64,000 nucleotides of DNA, taken from assembly GCA_002083775.1 (NCBI GenBank), contig MTEI01000010.1, positions 1-64,000 of the forward strand, written 5' to 3'. This DNA comes from Rhodoferax ferrireducens (lineage in GTDB: Bacteria; Pseudomonadota; Gammaproteobacteria; Burkholderiales; Burkholderiaceae_C). This document shows, piece by piece, positions 51,933 to 60,275 of this stretch (the stretch's first letter is position 1; every line of letters starts with the position of its first letter). The notes under the pieces were generated by a model that saw nothing but the letters and a program-made list of their open reading frames with translations, had not been told where the DNA came from and searched no databases. Position numbers and translations under genes: made by a program.

Positions 51933-52789
51933 AGAGCGAAGTAGGCCTGCGGCACCTCAAAGTAGGGCATGGCACCGGTTTGTAGCACCTGCACCTGCCA
52001 GTTGGGCTGGCTGCTGACGATGCTCAACATTTTGTAATTGGTGAAATCCCCGCGCGTGCCATGAATCACCAGAGTGGGCAGTGTCACTTGCCGGTAGATG
52101 TTGTGAATATCGGTACTGAACAGGATGCCACTCAAAAAAGCCAGCGGCGCCAGCTCTGCATTGGGCTGGCGGGCGGAGATACAGTTGTAAGCCCACAACG
52201 TCTCATCAATCGTTTTGGCGCCCCAAGTGCGTTCCAGGAAATAGCGGATGACGCCTGGGCGTGTGAGCTGCCTGAACAGAAAGCCCCCCCAGCCCGGGCC
52301 GCGCAAAAATTTGTCAAATCCGGCCATGTAACGGTTCTGCTCAGGGGCTTCTTGCAAGTTTTGACCACTGCGAAAACCGGTTGGGCTGACCAGCGTCAGG
52401 CTTTTGAACAAACCTGGGTTTTCCACTGAGGCGCGAGCCAGAAACTCGCTGGAAAGCGAAACCGCCACGGCATCAACTGGCGCACCACCGTGCCTGGTCT
52501 GCACCCATCGGGCCACTTTCACGATGGCGTCGGTCATCACGCGCACGGTGTAGGGTCGGTCAGCGCGGGTTGACAAGCCATAACCGGGCAAGTCCAGCGC
52601 GTACACACTGCGGCTGGCGCGGTAATACTCAAACAGCGGCCGCACCTCGGCGGCAGACGCCACGGCGTTGACGCTGTGAATCAGCAGCAGGGGCGTACCC
52701 GTGCCCGCGTTGTAAATGGCCAACTGACCAGCGGCGTCGGCAAGGGTGGAAACCGCAGCGTCGAGCGCGTGCAAATGAGGGTTGTTCAT
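51899..52789 (-). CDS. Alpha/beta-hydrolase fold protein with altered catalytic residues
   Basis: 296 aa from ATG 52789 (M-N-N-P-H-L-H-A-L). Fold markers: L-L-L-I-H-S-V-N, D-L-P-G-Y-G-L-S and V-I-H-G-T-R-G-D. The nucleophile elbow reads A-V-S-L-S rather than G-x-S-x-G, which is tolerable, but the position of the catalytic His near the C-terminus reads T-G-A-M-P-Y-F-E-V-P where H is expected in G-H-x-P. It may therefore be non-catalytic or use another His. An N-terminal open extension to 52888 is not conserved in style and is rejected. Confidence 0.82.
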   Translation of the reverse strand: MNNPHLHALDAAVSTLADAAGQLAIYNAGTGTPLLLIHSVNAVASAAEVRPLFEYYRASRSVYALDLPGYGLSTRADRPYTVRVMTDAIVKVARWVQTRHGGAPVDAVAVSLSSEFLARASVENPGLFKSLTLVSPTGFRSGQNLQEAPEQNRYMAGFDKFLRGPGWGGFLFRQLTRPGVIRYFLERTWGAKTIDETLWAYNCISARQPNAELAPLAFLSGILFSTDIHNIYRQVTLPTLVIHGTRGDFTNYKMLSIVSSQPNWQVQVLQTGAMPYFEVPQAYFALQDKFLGDVPA

Positions 52790-53004
52790 GAAAATACCGT
52801 CCGGGCGTGAAGATGGAGCCATCTTACGCGCGGACTTTTGATGTGCTGCGGGCCTTTTGGCCCCCGGCCTGACCTCGGGTGAGGACAAATAAATTCAAAA
52901 AAAGCAAAGTTTTTTGAAAATAGGCCTAAATAACCCCTTATTTCTGCCGTTAAGAATTTACGAACGGAGGAAAGACCCAGATCCACTCTGCAGCCTGAAG
53001 CACC

Positions 53005-53505
53005 ATGCAATTACCATCCATTGATCGAATCCAGAGCGCGCGGCCTGTTGCCGCGGAAGCTGCGGCGTTGTCAACGGGTCGGGTGTTGCCCGTCGTGCCC
53101 GTGAATCCTGCGCAACAGGTCGATGCGCCTGCCGAGGTGCAGCCCAGCGTGATCAACAAGATCAGCACCGGCGACAAGCCCAACGCGGGCGAGGGTGTTT
53201 ACAGCAGCGTGGCCGACCCGGTGCGGCAAACCTCCGAAGAGGCCGCGCCCAAAGATTGGACCATCAAGCGTCCAGTGCCTGAAAAGGTGGAAGACCCACC
53301 GCCCGAGCCGCTTTCCAAGATTTTGCTGGACCACATCAAGTCGCTGTGGCTGGCCAGTGCCAGTGCGGTGCAGGTGCAAGAGCAGGTTAGAAACCAGGTT
53401 GATCCGACCAAACCCCCGGCCAACGTGAATGCCGGTACGATCGCCAACGAGGTCTACACCTACTCCCCCACCAAGATCAACAAGACCGACAAGACCCAAA
53501 CCTGA
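53005..53505 (+). CDS. Hypothetical protein, 166 aa
   Basis: Not recognised. It lacks a signal peptide and membrane segments and is rich in Pro, Val and Ala in the first 100 residues, with low-complexity charged tails (K-T-D-K-T-Q-T at the end). The central part P-P-P-E-P-L-S-K-I-L-L-D-H-I-K-S-L-W is helical. The 215-bp gap before it contains no other gene. Codon use agrees with the chromosome, which supports it being real. It ends 3 bp from the convergent SbmA-type gene. Confidence 0.6.
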   Translation: MQLPSIDRIQSARPVAAEAAALSTGRVLPVVPVNPAQQVDAPAEVQPSVINKISTGDKPNAGEGVYSSVADPVRQTSEEAAPKDWTIKRPVPEKVEDPPPEPLSKILLDHIKSLWLASASAVQVQEQVRNQVDPTKPPANVNAGTIANEVYTYSPTKINKTDKTQT

Positions 53506-53508
53506 AGG

Positions 53509-55296
53509 TCAGTTGGCTTGCTCCCTCAGAGCGCTGCTACGCACTGCAAACCGGGCAGGCGTGTCCTGCGGCAACTTCTCCAGAGACCATTGGCGTTGAT
53601 GAAACGCTGCCACACTGGGCTTGTGAGCTATTGAAATAAGAGCACCTTGCGCTTGTTTTACATGGGCTAGCAGTGTTTTATAGATAGAATTCTCAGACTC
53701 TTCATCAAGCGCACTGGTGGCTTCATCAGCAAATACCCACTTGGGTTTTTTCAGCAGCACGCGCGCCACGGCCAGGCGCTGCTGCTCACCGCCAGACAGC
53801 GTTTGGCTCCAGGCACCAGCTTCGTCCAGCCGCGGCACCAGCCCTGGCAGCAGTGCGCTGCGCAGGGCGCTTGCCAGTTCGGCGTCGCTGTACAGCGTGG
53901 CTTCCTGCGGATAAGCCAGCGCGTTGCGCAGCGGGCCATTCGGAAAATACGGCCGCTGCGGGATGAACATCGTGTCAGCTGGGCGGGCGATGCTGCCGCT
54001 TGCAAACGGCCAGATGCCTGCCAGCGTTCGAAACAGCGTGGATTTGCCAGCCCCTGAGGGGCCGCGCAGCAAAATGCTGTCGCCGGGCTGCGCGTTCAGG
54101 CTGGCTTGGTGCAGCAGCACCACACCGTTGGGTAGCTCCAAATGCAGATCATGGGTGGAGAGTACTTTTGAATCAGTAGCTACTGGCCCTTTACCATGAA
54201 AGGCTAGAGCCTGAAAAGATGCTTCAAAACTGGTCAGCCGGTCGGTGGTGGCGCGCCATGCCGCGAGGCTGCTGTAGTTGTCTACAAACCAGCTCAAGGC
54301 ACCCTGCACCTGGCCAAAGGCGCTCGAGATCTGCATCAGTTCCCCCAACTGGATGGCGCCGCTGAAAAAGCGCGGTGCTGCCACCACAAACGGAAACACC
54401 ATCGCCGCCTGGCCAAAAAAGCTGGTGAACCAGATCAACCGCTTTTGCGCCCCAACCAGCGCCAGGTAATTGCTGAGCACCAGGCCAAAACGGGTATCGA
54501 GCTGGCTGCGCTCCACCGCCTCGCCCCGGTCCAGCGCGATGGATTCGCTGTATTCACGCACCCGCACCATGTGGTGGCGAAAGTCAGCCTCGCGGCGCTG
54601 TTGCTCAAAATTCAGCGCAATCTGTGGGCGGCCTATGTAGTGGGTGAGCACGCTACCCGCCAGACAGTAAAGCACCGCCATCCACACCATGAAGCCGGGA
54701 ATGTTGAAGGTGGAGCCACCCAGACCGAAGGCAAAACCACCTGACAAGCTCCACAAAATGCCAACAAAGCTGGCCAGCGTCACCACCGCGTTGAGCAGCC
54801 CCATGGTCAGCGACACGGTGTAGCCGGTGAACTGGTTGATGTCGTCCTGAATGCGCTGGTCGGGGTTGTCGGGGTTGTGGCCGCTGGTATTGGGCGCGGC
54901 GGCAAAACGCGTCAACTCCATCTTGTAAAAGGCGTGGTTAGCGAGCCATCGCGTCAGGTAATGGCTGGTCATCCAGGCGCGCCAGCGCACCTCCAGCAAC
55001 TGCGTCAGATAAAACTTGTACACCGCCATCACGATGAAAATGCCTGCCAGCCAGGCAAACCGGCCCAGCTGTTGCCAGAAAACTTCTGAGTTTTTCTCTT
55101 GCAGCGCGTCGTAAAACAGCTTGTTCCAGTCGTTGAACAGCACCGCCATATAAACCAGCGCCAGGTTTAGCGCGACGATGGCCGCCAGCAGGGCGCGGGC
55201 TTTCCATTTCTGGTCGGAAGCGAAGTAAGGTTTGGTCAGCGCCCAGGCTTGGGACGTAAAAGTTTGGAAGGCGGCGAGTTTTTGGGTCAGCATCAT
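53509..55296 (-). CDS. ABC transporter, fused membrane and ATP-binding domains (SbmA/BacA- or YddA-like)
   Basis: 595 aa. N-terminal membrane domain (about 30-330) with the pattern Y-M-A-V-L-F-N-D-W-N-K-L-F-Y-D-A-L-Q and D-N-P-D-Q-R-I-Q-D-D, typical of the SbmA/BacA/ABCD group. ATPase domain: Walker A G-P-S-G-A-G-K-S-T (412-420), signature L-S-G-G-E-Q-Q-R, Walker B V-F-A-D-E-A-T-S-A-L-D. The linker (about residues 361-376, Q-A-L-A-F-H-G-K-G-P-V-A-T-D-S) is encoded by a family A repeat. Substrate unknown. The 5'-nucleotidase gene ends 10 bp upstream. Confidence 0.92.
   Translation of the reverse strand: MMLTQKLAAFQTFTSQAWALTKPYFASDQKWKARALLAAIVALNLALVYMAVLFNDWNKLFYDALQEKNSEVFWQQLGRFAWLAGIFIVMAVYKFYLTQLLEVRWRAWMTSHYLTRWLANHAFYKMELTRFAAAPNTSGHNPDNPDQRIQDDINQFTGYTVSLTMGLLNAVVTLASFVGILWSLSGGFAFGLGGSTFNIPGFMVWMAVLYCLAGSVLTHYIGRPQIALNFEQQRREADFRHHMVRVREYSESIALDRGEAVERSQLDTRFGLVLSNYLALVGAQKRLIWFTSFFGQAAMVFPFVVAAPRFFSGAIQLGELMQISSAFGQVQGALSWFVDNYSSLAAWRATTDRLTSFEASFQALAFHGKGPVATDSKVLSTHDLHLELPNGVVLLHQASLNAQPGDSILLRGPSGAGKSTLFRTLAGIWPFASGSIARPADTMFIPQRPYFPNGPLRNALAYPQEATLYSDAELASALRSALLPGLVPRLDEAGAWSQTLSGGEQQRLAVARVLLKKPKWVFADEATSALDEESENSIYKTLLAHVKQAQGALISIAHKPSVAAFHQRQWSLEKLPQDTPARFAVRSSALREQAN
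54169..54216 (+). repeat. Family A repeat, copy A10, inside the SbmA-type ABC gene
   Basis: TTGAATCAGTAGCTACTGGCCC..GAAAGGCTAGAGCCTGAAAA. In gene sense it is the reverse orientation and reads L-A-F-H-G-K-G-P-V-A-T-D-S. It lies exactly in the linker between membrane and ATPase domains. Confidence 0.85.
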
Positions 55297-55306
55297 GGCG
55301 GGTCAC

Positions 55307-56248
55307 TCAGTTGCGCACGCCGCTGGCTACATGCCCGGCGGGAACGTGTTGGGCGGCGGATTCGATGTGGCCGGTCTGGTCGTCAAAGAAAAAGTCGGGC
55401 TCAAACTCGCGTAAAAATTCACCCTTGGCCAGTCCGCCCAGAAACATCGCCTCATCCACCTCAATGTTCCAGTTCATCAGCGTGCGGATGGCGCGCTCAT
55501 GCGCCGGGGCACTGCGCGCAGTCACCAGCGCCGTGCGAATACGCATCTTGGGTGTGCCTGACTGCTGCAAATTTTGTAGCGCAAAAAGCAGTGGTTTAAA
55601 GGGCCCGTCTGGCAAAGGAAGCGCAGCTTTTTCAATCTCGTGCTGCTGAAACGCCTGCAAGCCTTGCGCTTGGTAGACGCGCTCGGCCTCGTCAGAAAAC
55701 AGTACCGCGTCACCGTCAAAGGCAATGCGCACTTCAAACGGATGAGCGTCGCTGGCGTGCACCGACTGCGGATACACCTGTGCGGCTGGTACGCCTGCGC
55801 CCAGTGCGGCGCGAACGTCGCTCAAATGGGTGCTCAAAAACAGGTTGGCGTGCAGGGGCTTCAGGTAGCGCCAGGGTGCCTGGCCGCGCGTGAAACTGCC
55901 GCGCTCGATGGGTAGCCCATAGTGCTGTGCCGAGCGGAACACCCGCATGCCCGAGACTGGGTCGTTGCGCGACAAGATCACCACCTCGACCGGTTGGGTG
56001 TGCTCAACCGCGTCAACCGCAGGAGCAGGCGACGATTTGGGTGTGGCCGGTCGCTGGTTGAACGCCAGCAACTTCTTGACCAGTGAAAACGCGACACCTG
56101 GCTTGGCTGGCATGTCGAGCCGCTGCAACTGCAGCGCCATGTAGGCGCGGTCGTCGCCTTGCTCGAAGACCTGGTTTTCTTCCTCAAAATCAAACAAGGC
56201 GCGACTGCTGATGGCCACCACCAGTTTGCCGTCAAGGGTCATGGGCAT
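55307..56248 (-). CDS. Cytosolic 5'-nucleotidase (NT5C1-like)
   Basis: 313 aa. N-terminal L-V-V-A-I-S-S-R-A-L-F-D-F-E-E-E-N and V-V-I-L-S-R-N-D-P-V-S-G, then I-A-F-D-G-D-A-V-L-F-S-D-E-A (HAD-like acidic motif) and F-F-D-D-Q-T-G-H-I at the C-terminus are the marks of the 5'-nucleotidase family found in bacteria and as mammalian cN-I. It removes phosphate from nucleoside monophosphates. Co-directional with the SbmA-type gene, 10 bp apart. Confidence 0.9.
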   Translation of the reverse strand: MPMTLDGKLVVAISSRALFDFEEENQVFEQGDDRAYMALQLQRLDMPAKPGVAFSLVKKLLAFNQRPATPKSSPAPAVDAVEHTQPVEVVILSRNDPVSGMRVFRSAQHYGLPIERGSFTRGQAPWRYLKPLHANLFLSTHLSDVRAALGAGVPAAQVYPQSVHASDAHPFEVRIAFDGDAVLFSDEAERVYQAQGLQAFQQHEIEKAALPLPDGPFKPLLFALQNLQQSGTPKMRIRTALVTARSAPAHERAIRTLMNWNIEVDEAMFLGGLAKGEFLREFEPDFFFDDQTGHIESAAQHVPAGHVASGVRN

Positions 56249-56281
56249 GTATCACCTCCCGATCACGTGAAATGAATTGGA

Positions 56282-56340
56282 TGTCATCCAGGACCTGATC
56301 CGGGATCCATGGATGGCGGGTCGAGGCCCGCAAAGACAGC
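56282..56340. repeat. Family B repeat, copy B4
   Basis: GTCATCCAGGACCTGATCCG, GGATCCATGGATGGCGGG, then CGAGGCCCGCAAAGACAG. A shortened copy in which the spacer between the two palindromic halves is lost. It lies between the ilvA stop and the 5'-nucleotidase start. Confidence 0.8.
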
Positions 56341-56348
56341 GCCAAGTG

Positions 56349-57926
56349 TCACTGCTGCAAAAACATCTGGTACGCCGGGTTGGCCGTTTCCTCCACACAC
56401 GGGTAACCCAGCGTAGTCAAAAATTCGGCAAACTCGGCGTCGTCATTGCTGGGCACCTGCAGCCCGACCAGAATGCGCCCGTAGTCGGCCCCCTGGTTGC
56501 GGTAGTGGAACAGGCTGATGTTCCAGCCCGGACGCATCAGGCTCAAGAATTTCAGCAGCGCGCCAGGGCGCTCGGGGATGACAAAACGCAGCAGCCGCTC
56601 GTCTTGCGCCAGCGCCGAGTGCCCGCCCACCATGTAACGAATGTGCTCCTTGGCCAGATCGTCATGCGTCAAATCCAGAGTTTCAAAATGGTGCCTGCTC
56701 AGGTGCGCGGCAATTTTGGCCGACTCGCCTTGGCTGGTGGTGGTCAGGCCGACAAACACATGCGCCTTTTGGGCATGGCTGATGCGGTAGTTGAACTCGG
56801 TCACATTGCGGGTGGTTTTGGCACCACCGAAAGCGGGCAGGGTGCTCAGCAGCTCGCAAAAGCGCCTGAAACTGCCACGCTCCTCGGGGATGGTCACGGC
56901 AAACAGCGCCTCGCGCGCTTCGCCCACCTCGGCGCGTTCGGCCACAAAACGCAGGCGGTCAAAGTTCATGTTGGCCCCGCACAAAATGGCGGCGTAGGTC
57001 TCGCCCTTGGTTTTGTGCTTGGCCACGTATTGCTTGACCGCCGCCACCGCCAGCGCGCCAGCGGGTTCGACGATGCTGCGGGTATCCACAAACACGTCCT
57101 TGATGGCCGCGCATACCGCATCGGTATCCACCAGCACAAAGTCGTCCACCAGGTGGCTGGCGATGCGGAAGGTTTCAGCGCCCACCAGCTTCACCGCTGT
57201 GCCGTCCGAGAACAGGCCCACATCGCTCAAAGTGACCCGGTGGTGCGCCGCCACCGACTGCACCATGGCATCGGAGTCATTCATCTGCACGCCAATCACC
57301 TTGATCTCCGGGCGCACGGCCTTGATGTAATTGGCCACGCCAGACACCAGCCCGCCACCGCCAATGGCGACAAACACCGCATCGAGGCGCCCCTGGTGCT
57401 GGCGCAGCATCTCCATGGCGACCGTGCCCTGGCCGGCAATCACGTCCGGGTCATCAAACGGGTGCACAAAGGTCAGGCCTTCTTTTTTCTCCAGCTCCAA
57501 AGAATGGTTGTAGGCGTCCGAGTAGCTTTCGCCAAACAGCACCACCTCGCCGCCAAAACCACGCACCGCATCGACCTTGACCTGCGGCGTGGTGGTGGGC
57601 ATGACGATCACCGCGCGGGCGCCCAGCCGCTGCGCGCTTAACGCCACACCTTGCGCGTGGTTGCCTGCTGAGGCACAGATCACGCCCTTTTTCAGCTGCG
57701 CCGGGCTCAAATGCGCCATCTTGTTGTACGCGCCGCGTAACTTGAAGCTGTGCACCGGCTGCTGGTCTTCGCGCTTGAGCAGCACGGTGTTGCCCAGACG
57801 GGCGCTCAAGGATTGCGCTGTTTCCAGCGCCGACTCCACCGCCACGTCATAGACGCGGGCGTTGAGGATTTTTTTCAGGTAGTCAAGGGGGGTGAGGTCG
57901 GCGTGGGGGCGATGTGTCGCGGTCAT
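56349..57926 (-). CDS. ilvA: Threonine ammonia-lyase, biosynthetic
   Basis: 525 aa. Catalytic domain (about 1-330) with PLP lysine in H-S-F-K-L-R-G-A-Y-N-K-M (K62) and the glycine loop I-G-G-G-G-L-V-S-G. Two C-terminal ACT-like regulatory domains (about 335-425 and 430-525) show this is the isoleucine-inhibited biosynthetic enzyme and not the short catabolic TdcB. It makes 2-oxobutanoate for isoleucine. Stands alone, with a family B repeat downstream. Confidence 0.96.
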   Translation of the reverse strand: MTATHRPHADLTPLDYLKKILNARVYDVAVESALETAQSLSARLGNTVLLKREDQQPVHSFKLRGAYNKMAHLSPAQLKKGVICASAGNHAQGVALSAQRLGARAVIVMPTTTPQVKVDAVRGFGGEVVLFGESYSDAYNHSLELEKKEGLTFVHPFDDPDVIAGQGTVAMEMLRQHQGRLDAVFVAIGGGGLVSGVANYIKAVRPEIKVIGVQMNDSDAMVQSVAAHHRVTLSDVGLFSDGTAVKLVGAETFRIASHLVDDFVLVDTDAVCAAIKDVFVDTRSIVEPAGALAVAAVKQYVAKHKTKGETYAAILCGANMNFDRLRFVAERAEVGEAREALFAVTIPEERGSFRRFCELLSTLPAFGGAKTTRNVTEFNYRISHAQKAHVFVGLTTTSQGESAKIAAHLSRHHFETLDLTHDDLAKEHIRYMVGGHSALAQDERLLRFVIPERPGALLKFLSLMRPGWNISLFHYRNQGADYGRILVGLQVPSNDDAEFAEFLTTLGYPCVEETANPAYQMFLQQ

Positions 57927-57958
57927 GATGAGGGGAGTCGTTTCAGGGGGTAAATAAT

Positions 57959-58249
57959 TCAGGCAAGGCGTTGCTGGGCAGTTTGGTAAACCTTGTTTTT
58001 GTCGCGCCTGCCAGCGGTGATGACAGTAACAAAAACTTCTTCGTCATCCACGCGGTAAACCAGACGGTAACCCACGCTGTGAAGTTTGATTTTGTAGCAG
58101 TCAGCCATGCCATGCAGGGCAGCCGAGGGCACGCGGGGGAGTTCCAGTCGTTCAGTCAGTTTTTTCTTCAAAGGTTCACACACGCTGGCATCCAGTTGCT
58201 GCCACTCCTTGAGCGCCAGCGCATGAAAGCGCAGTTTATAAGTCGTCAA
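57959..58249 (-). CDS. RelE/ParE-family toxin
   Basis: 96 aa from TTG 58249 (reads T-T-Y-K-L-R-F-H-A-L-A-L-K-E-W). I choose TTG because GAGG lies about six bases before it and homologues begin at T-Y-K-L-x-F. A GTG at 58279 is in frame but adds ten residues from within the antitoxin gene. The fold signature is complete: L-K-E-W-Q-Q-L-D, Y-K-I-K-L-H-S-V-G-Y-R-L-V-Y-R-V and V-I-T-A-G-R-R-D. Likely a ribosome-dependent mRNA interferase. Overlaps the antitoxin by 14 bp. Confidence 0.9.
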   Translation of the reverse strand: MTTYKLRFHALALKEWQQLDASVCEPLKKKLTERLELPRVPSAALHGMADCYKIKLHSVGYRLVYRVDDEEVFVTVITAGRRDKNKVYQTAQQRLA

Positions 58250-58481
58250 GGCTGACCTCAACAAACGGCCCTGCAGCACGCTCGCGCACCAGTTTGGCGT
58301 CTTCCAGGTCTTCCAGGTAGGCCATCAGGCGCTCGTAATGACCCGCAGGCAGCAGGTAGGCTTCGGGACGGTTGTGGTTTAGCACCGCCACAGGCGCATC
58401 GTCAGCCTGCTTCAATATCTCGGCGTAGTTGCGCTTGAGTTCGGTCACACTTACCGCAAAATGTGAAAGTACAGTGTCCAT
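58236..58481 (-). CDS. StbD/Phd-type antitoxin
   Basis: 81 aa. S-V-T-E-L-K-R-N-Y-A-E-I-L-K-Q-A and P-V-A-V-L-N-H-N-R-P-E-A-Y-L-L define a Phd/YefM-fold antitoxin of the StbD/RelB-like subgroup; the C-terminal A-A-G-P-F-V-E-V-S-L-D-D-L binds the toxin. Forms a complete pair with the downstream RelE-type toxin. The start ATG 58481 lies 117 bp from the divergent OsmC gene. Confidence 0.9.
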   Translation of the reverse strand: MDTVLSHFAVSVTELKRNYAEILKQADDAPVAVLNHNRPEAYLLPAGHYERLMAYLEDLEDAKLVRERAAGPFVEVSLDDL

Positions 58482-58598
58482 CAGGCCCTTTCATGTTGAA
58501 TAACGTGTGATATTTGATGCTGATTAAAGCATGATATAGGCCTGTTAACGGTATGCAGCACAATCTCACTTGTTTGAATGACTCCAAGGAAGATAGCG

Positions 58599-59048
58599 AT
58601 GGAATGCACAGTCAACTGGACCGGCGCACTGAATACCCGCTCGAGCATGGGCTTTGTCGCCGAAACTGGCAGCGGCCACACCTTGATCATGGACGGCGCG
58701 CCCGACGCCGCCAAACCCGACAACGGCGGGCAGAACCTGGCCCCGCGCCCCATGGAACTGCTGCTGGCCGGTACCGGCGGTTGCACGGCGTATGACGTGG
58801 TGTTGATCCTCAAACGTGGTCGCCACGATGTGCGTGGCTGTAGTGTCAAGCTGAGCGCCGAGCGTGCCGAGACCGAGCCCAAGGTGTTCACCACCATCAA
58901 CATGCACTTCACCGTGACTGGCAGGGGCGTGCCCTCCGCAGCGGTAGAGCGCGCCATCGCCATGAGTCACGACAAGTATTGCTCCGCCAGCGTGATGTTG
59001 GGTAAAACCGCCCGGATCAGCACCAGCTTCGAGGTGCAGGAGGTTTGA
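58599..59048 (+). CDS. OsmC family protein
   Basis: 149 aa from ATG 58599 (M-E-C-T-V-N-W), preceded by AAGGA; an ATG at 58578 is in frame but has no site. Two conserved cysteines, G-G-C-T-A-Y-D and Y-C-S-A-S-V, form the redox pair of the OsmC/Ohr fold. Members detoxify organic peroxides or are of unknown role; this one belongs to the YhfA-like branch. Confidence 0.9.
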   Translation: MECTVNWTGALNTRSSMGFVAETGSGHTLIMDGAPDAAKPDNGGQNLAPRPMELLLAGTGGCTAYDVVLILKRGRHDVRGCSVKLSAERAETEPKVFTTINMHFTVTGRGVPSAAVERAIAMSHDKYCSASVMLGKTARISTSFEVQEV

Positions 59049-59066
59049 GTCGAAAAGTCTAGGCGG

Positions 59067-59687
59067 TTAAACGCGGTGCGCCACCGTGGTCATCACCCGG
59101 GCCGCGGCTTTCATCAGCTCCTTGACGGGCGCGGGCAAGTCCATGGCGCCCAGTTCCATGGCGTTGTAGGCATGGCGAGCTTCGTCATCCATCATCTGCG
59201 CGACGATGGCGCGTGAGGCGTGGTCGCCAGCGGGCAGGCGGCTCATGTGGCTTTCCAGGTGCGCTTCCACCTGGTTTTCGGTCTCCACCACAAAACCCAG
59301 GCTCACCGCATCACCCAGCTTGCCAGCGATCAACCCCAGCCCAAAGGCCCCGGCGTACCACAGCGGGTTCAGCAGCGACGTGCGGTCGCCCAACTCTTTC
59401 AGGCGCTGCTCGGTCCACGCCAAATGATTGGTTTCTTCGGCGCCAGCCCGAGTGAAATGGGCGCGCAATGCTTCATCCTTGGTAGCAAAAGCCTGCGCCG
59501 TGTACAGCGCCTGGGCACATACTTCGCCCACATGGTTGACACGCATCAGCGCGCCAGATTCCTTTTTTTCCTGCTCAGACAGTTCGGTCACTTCACCCGG
59601 CAAGGTCGGGCAGGCCTGTGCCGCTGCATGCGATGCAAACACGGTGCGCAGGGCGGAGTCAGCGGCGATGAGAAAGCGGTCGATCAT
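59067..59687 (-). CDS. coq7: Demethoxyubiquinone hydroxylase
   Basis: 206 aa from ATG 59687 (M-I-D-R-F-L-I-A-A-D). Di-iron ligands in helix pairs: E-K-K-E-S-G-A-L-M-R-V-N-H-V-G-E-V, A-E-E-T-N-H-L-A-W, E-T-E-N-Q-V-E-A-H-L and D-D-E-A-R-H-A. It hydroxylates demethoxyubiquinone in ubiquinone synthesis. The frame stays open upstream into a transposase remnant, giving an apparent 281-aa protein; the extra 75 residues are not Coq7. Confidence 0.94.
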   Translation of the reverse strand: MIDRFLIAADSALRTVFASHAAAQACPTLPGEVTELSEQEKKESGALMRVNHVGEVCAQALYTAQAFATKDEALRAHFTRAGAEETNHLAWTEQRLKELGDRTSLLNPLWYAGAFGLGLIAGKLGDAVSLGFVVETENQVEAHLESHMSRLPAGDHASRAIVAQMMDDEARHAYNAMELGAMDLPAPVKELMKAAARVMTTVAHRV

Positions 59688-59749
59688 GGTGGGGTGTCCT
59701 GTGGCTTGAACTGAGCTATGGGCAGCGAGTGACAAATTGTAGGGTTGCG

Positions 59750-60060
59750 CGCCAATCGCATGCCCGTTTACGGATTTCTGAGAGATAGGACTGTCGGGCT
59801 GCAAGGCGCATGACAGCTGGGTTTTCTCAAAAAATGAGACCGACAAAATCTGTAAACAAGTGTAAAGCGAGGCATCCAGGTGAAGTTCCTTTTTGATGAT
59901 GGCAATCAGCACGTAGGTCGAGACGGCACGCCAGATTTGCGTCTTGACTGCGTTCTCGTTGGTGGCCAGAAATCGCTTGATACGCAGGTGCTATTTGATC
60001 CATTTGAAAAACAGCTCGACCTGCCAATGTCTGCTAGTGTGATGGCCATTCCAGTGGCTT
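59750..60060 (-). pseudogene. IS4-family transposase C-terminal remnant
   Basis: Read leftwards: H-W-Q-V-E-L-F-F-K-W-I-K, an in-frame stop, then H-L-R-I-K-R-F-L-A-T-N-E-N-A-V-K-T-Q-I-W, V-L-I-A-I-I-K-K-E-L, and Q-I-L-S-V-S-F-F-E-K. This is the conserved C-terminal end of IS4-type DDE transposases (the Y-REK-like block around W-Q-V-E-L-F-F-K-W). The rest of the gene and both IS ends are missing, and its own stop is lost so that the frame runs into coq7. Confidence 0.75.
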
Positions 60061-60275
60061 ATTTGTAGGCCATAACTCGCTAACAAGCCGCTTGCGCCGT
60101 CGTCAGGCGCTGGAGTAGGGCGTGGTCCAGCAGAAATTTGGCTGCCCCGAAAACCGGCGGCGCGAATGCCCCTTTGCGCGCTCGCTTCAGTTGCGTGTGG
60201 CCTAAACTGCTGAGCGGTTGCGTTGGCAGGCGTGCGGCGCGGTCACCTCACACTTCACTACAGAATCACCCCGAC
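60061..60275. other. Gap upstream of uvrA, no gene seen
   Basis: GC-rich spacer after the transposase remnant. It holds no recognisable coding signal and no family A or B copy. The uvrA promoter should be here. Confidence 0.5.
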
